Under the pieces are notes generated by a model. It searched no databases and was not told the DNA's origin. It saw only the letters and a list, made by a program, of their open reading frames with translations. DNA of 11,953 nt from an uncultured Clostridia bacterium (GTDB lineage: Bacteria; Bacillota; Clostridia; TANB77; CAG-465): contig CANRAK010000039.1 in the NCBI GenBank assembly GCA_947628575.1, forward strand, positions 1 through 11,953, read 5' to 3'. Made by a program: the position numbers and the translations under genes. Below, in pieces: positions 11,549 to 11,953 of the stretch (position 1 is its first letter; each line of letters begins with the position of its first letter).

Positions 11549-11953
11549 TTATTTTACAAATTCAGCTTTTATTCTTCTAACACCAGCTGAAACTGCTTCT
11601 TCTTTTTTTATCTTTATATGTGGTATTTTAGAAGTATTATCTACGTGTGGTCCACCACATAACTCAGATGATACATCTGCAATGCTATATACTGTAACAA
11701 CATCTGGATATCTTTCAATAAACATGCACTCTGCACCAGATGCTATAGCATCTTCTTTTTTCATTTCTTTTTTAGTAACATCATATCCTGCATCAATCCA
11801 TTTATTTACTAATTCTTCTGTTTTTTGTTTTTCTTCATCTGTTAATTTATGGTCACAAGAAAAATCAAAACGCATTCTTTCAGCAGTTATGTTACTTCCT
11901 CTTTGATGTACATCTTTTCCTACAACTACTTTTAATGCTGCATTTAATAAATG
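11549..11953 (-). CDS. alaS: Alanyl-tRNA synthetase, C-terminal part (5' end outside window)
   Basis: The frame is open to the window edge, so only the last 134 residues are visible. They begin HLLNAALKVVVGKDVHQRGS and include ERMRFDFS, the editing-domain zinc site with HLL at the start and CGGPH (Cys and His ligands) near the end, then AGVRRIKAEFVK and a stop. This is the second additional (editing) domain that clears mischarged Ser- or Gly-tRNA-Ala. Canonical AlaS continues for well over 100 residues as a coiled coil and C-Ala (DHHA1) domain. Here the stop is followed after 18 bases by the HIT gene, so that part is absent rather than frameshifted. The motif is CGGPH instead of the usual CGGTH. 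It may be a short-type AlaS or an AlaS-related paralogue; the unseen N-terminal half would decide. The internal ATG at 11875 is not the start. Confidence 0.88.
   Translation of the reverse strand, partial: HLLNAALKVVVGKDVHQRGSNITAERMRFDFSCDHKLTDEEKQKTEELVNKWIDAGYDVTKKEMKKEDAIASGAECMFIERYPDVVTVYSIADVSSELCGGPHVDNTSKIPHIKIKKEEAVSAGVRRIKAEFVK

Noticed and set aside
11505..11906. Open frame on the + strand across alaS and the HIT gene
   Set aside because: It is antisense to two clear genes, covers their boundary, and has no ribosome site.
1..11953. Alternative genetic code, since none of the genes ends in TGA
   Set aside because: Tryptophan codons examined are TGG and the genes have normal lengths under the standard code; avoidance of TGA is expected at this base composition.

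Overview
The window is very AT-rich DNA from a low-G+C Firmicute, most likely a Clostridia-type anaerobe. Supporting signs are the gene order asp23-amaP-DUF2273-nusB-xseA-xseB, strong AGGAGG-type ribosome sites, Spo0A-type DNA-binding domains and an ECF sigma/membrane anti-sigma pair. Tryptophan is written TGG and no gene here ends in TGA, so the standard bacterial code fits. The species cannot be named from sequence alone.

Layout. Apart from two tRNA genes at the left end (+ strand, about 139-311, with a near-consensus promoter and a terminator), every gene lies on the - strand, so the region reads from right to left. The right end is housekeeping: the C-terminal part of alanyl-tRNA synthetase (cut by the window edge, and ending unusually early), a HINT-type nucleotide hydrolase, then a promoter driving an envelope operon (Asp23, AmaP, DUF2273) that runs into nusB, xseA and xseB. 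This ends at a strong hairpin terminator near 7813-7850. The isoprenoid gene ispA, which often follows xseB in Firmicutes, is not here.

A second unit (4597-7715) has its own good promoter and terminator and encodes two paralogous glycosyltransferases. The first is a lone GT2 domain. The second is a GT2 domain fused to a GT-B/GT4-like domain. They probably make a surface polysaccharide or glycoconjugate.

The left third (337-4414) is the accessory, least explained part. It holds two tandem proteins with Spo0A C-terminal DNA-binding domains (one with a degenerate receiver, one a bare DNA-binding domain), a small unknown protein with a hydrophobic N-terminus, a secreted matrixin-like zinc metalloprotease, an ECF sigma factor, a single-pass membrane protein that is probably its anti-sigma factor, and a 69-residue unknown protein.

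The most interesting signal is regulatory. The metalloprotease and the bare Spo0A-C gene are each preceded by a similar element (TG[A/C]AAC, 17-18 bases, CGTCTA, with A-rich DNA just upstream) that looks like an ECF-type promoter. This suggests that the local sigma factor may control both the secreted protease and a small DNA-binding protein. The ~60 bp upstream of one of these promoters consists of T-tracts spaced about 10 bp apart, which predicts bent DNA. No mobile element, CRISPR array or rRNA was seen, and no stretch longer than about 200 bases lacks a gene.
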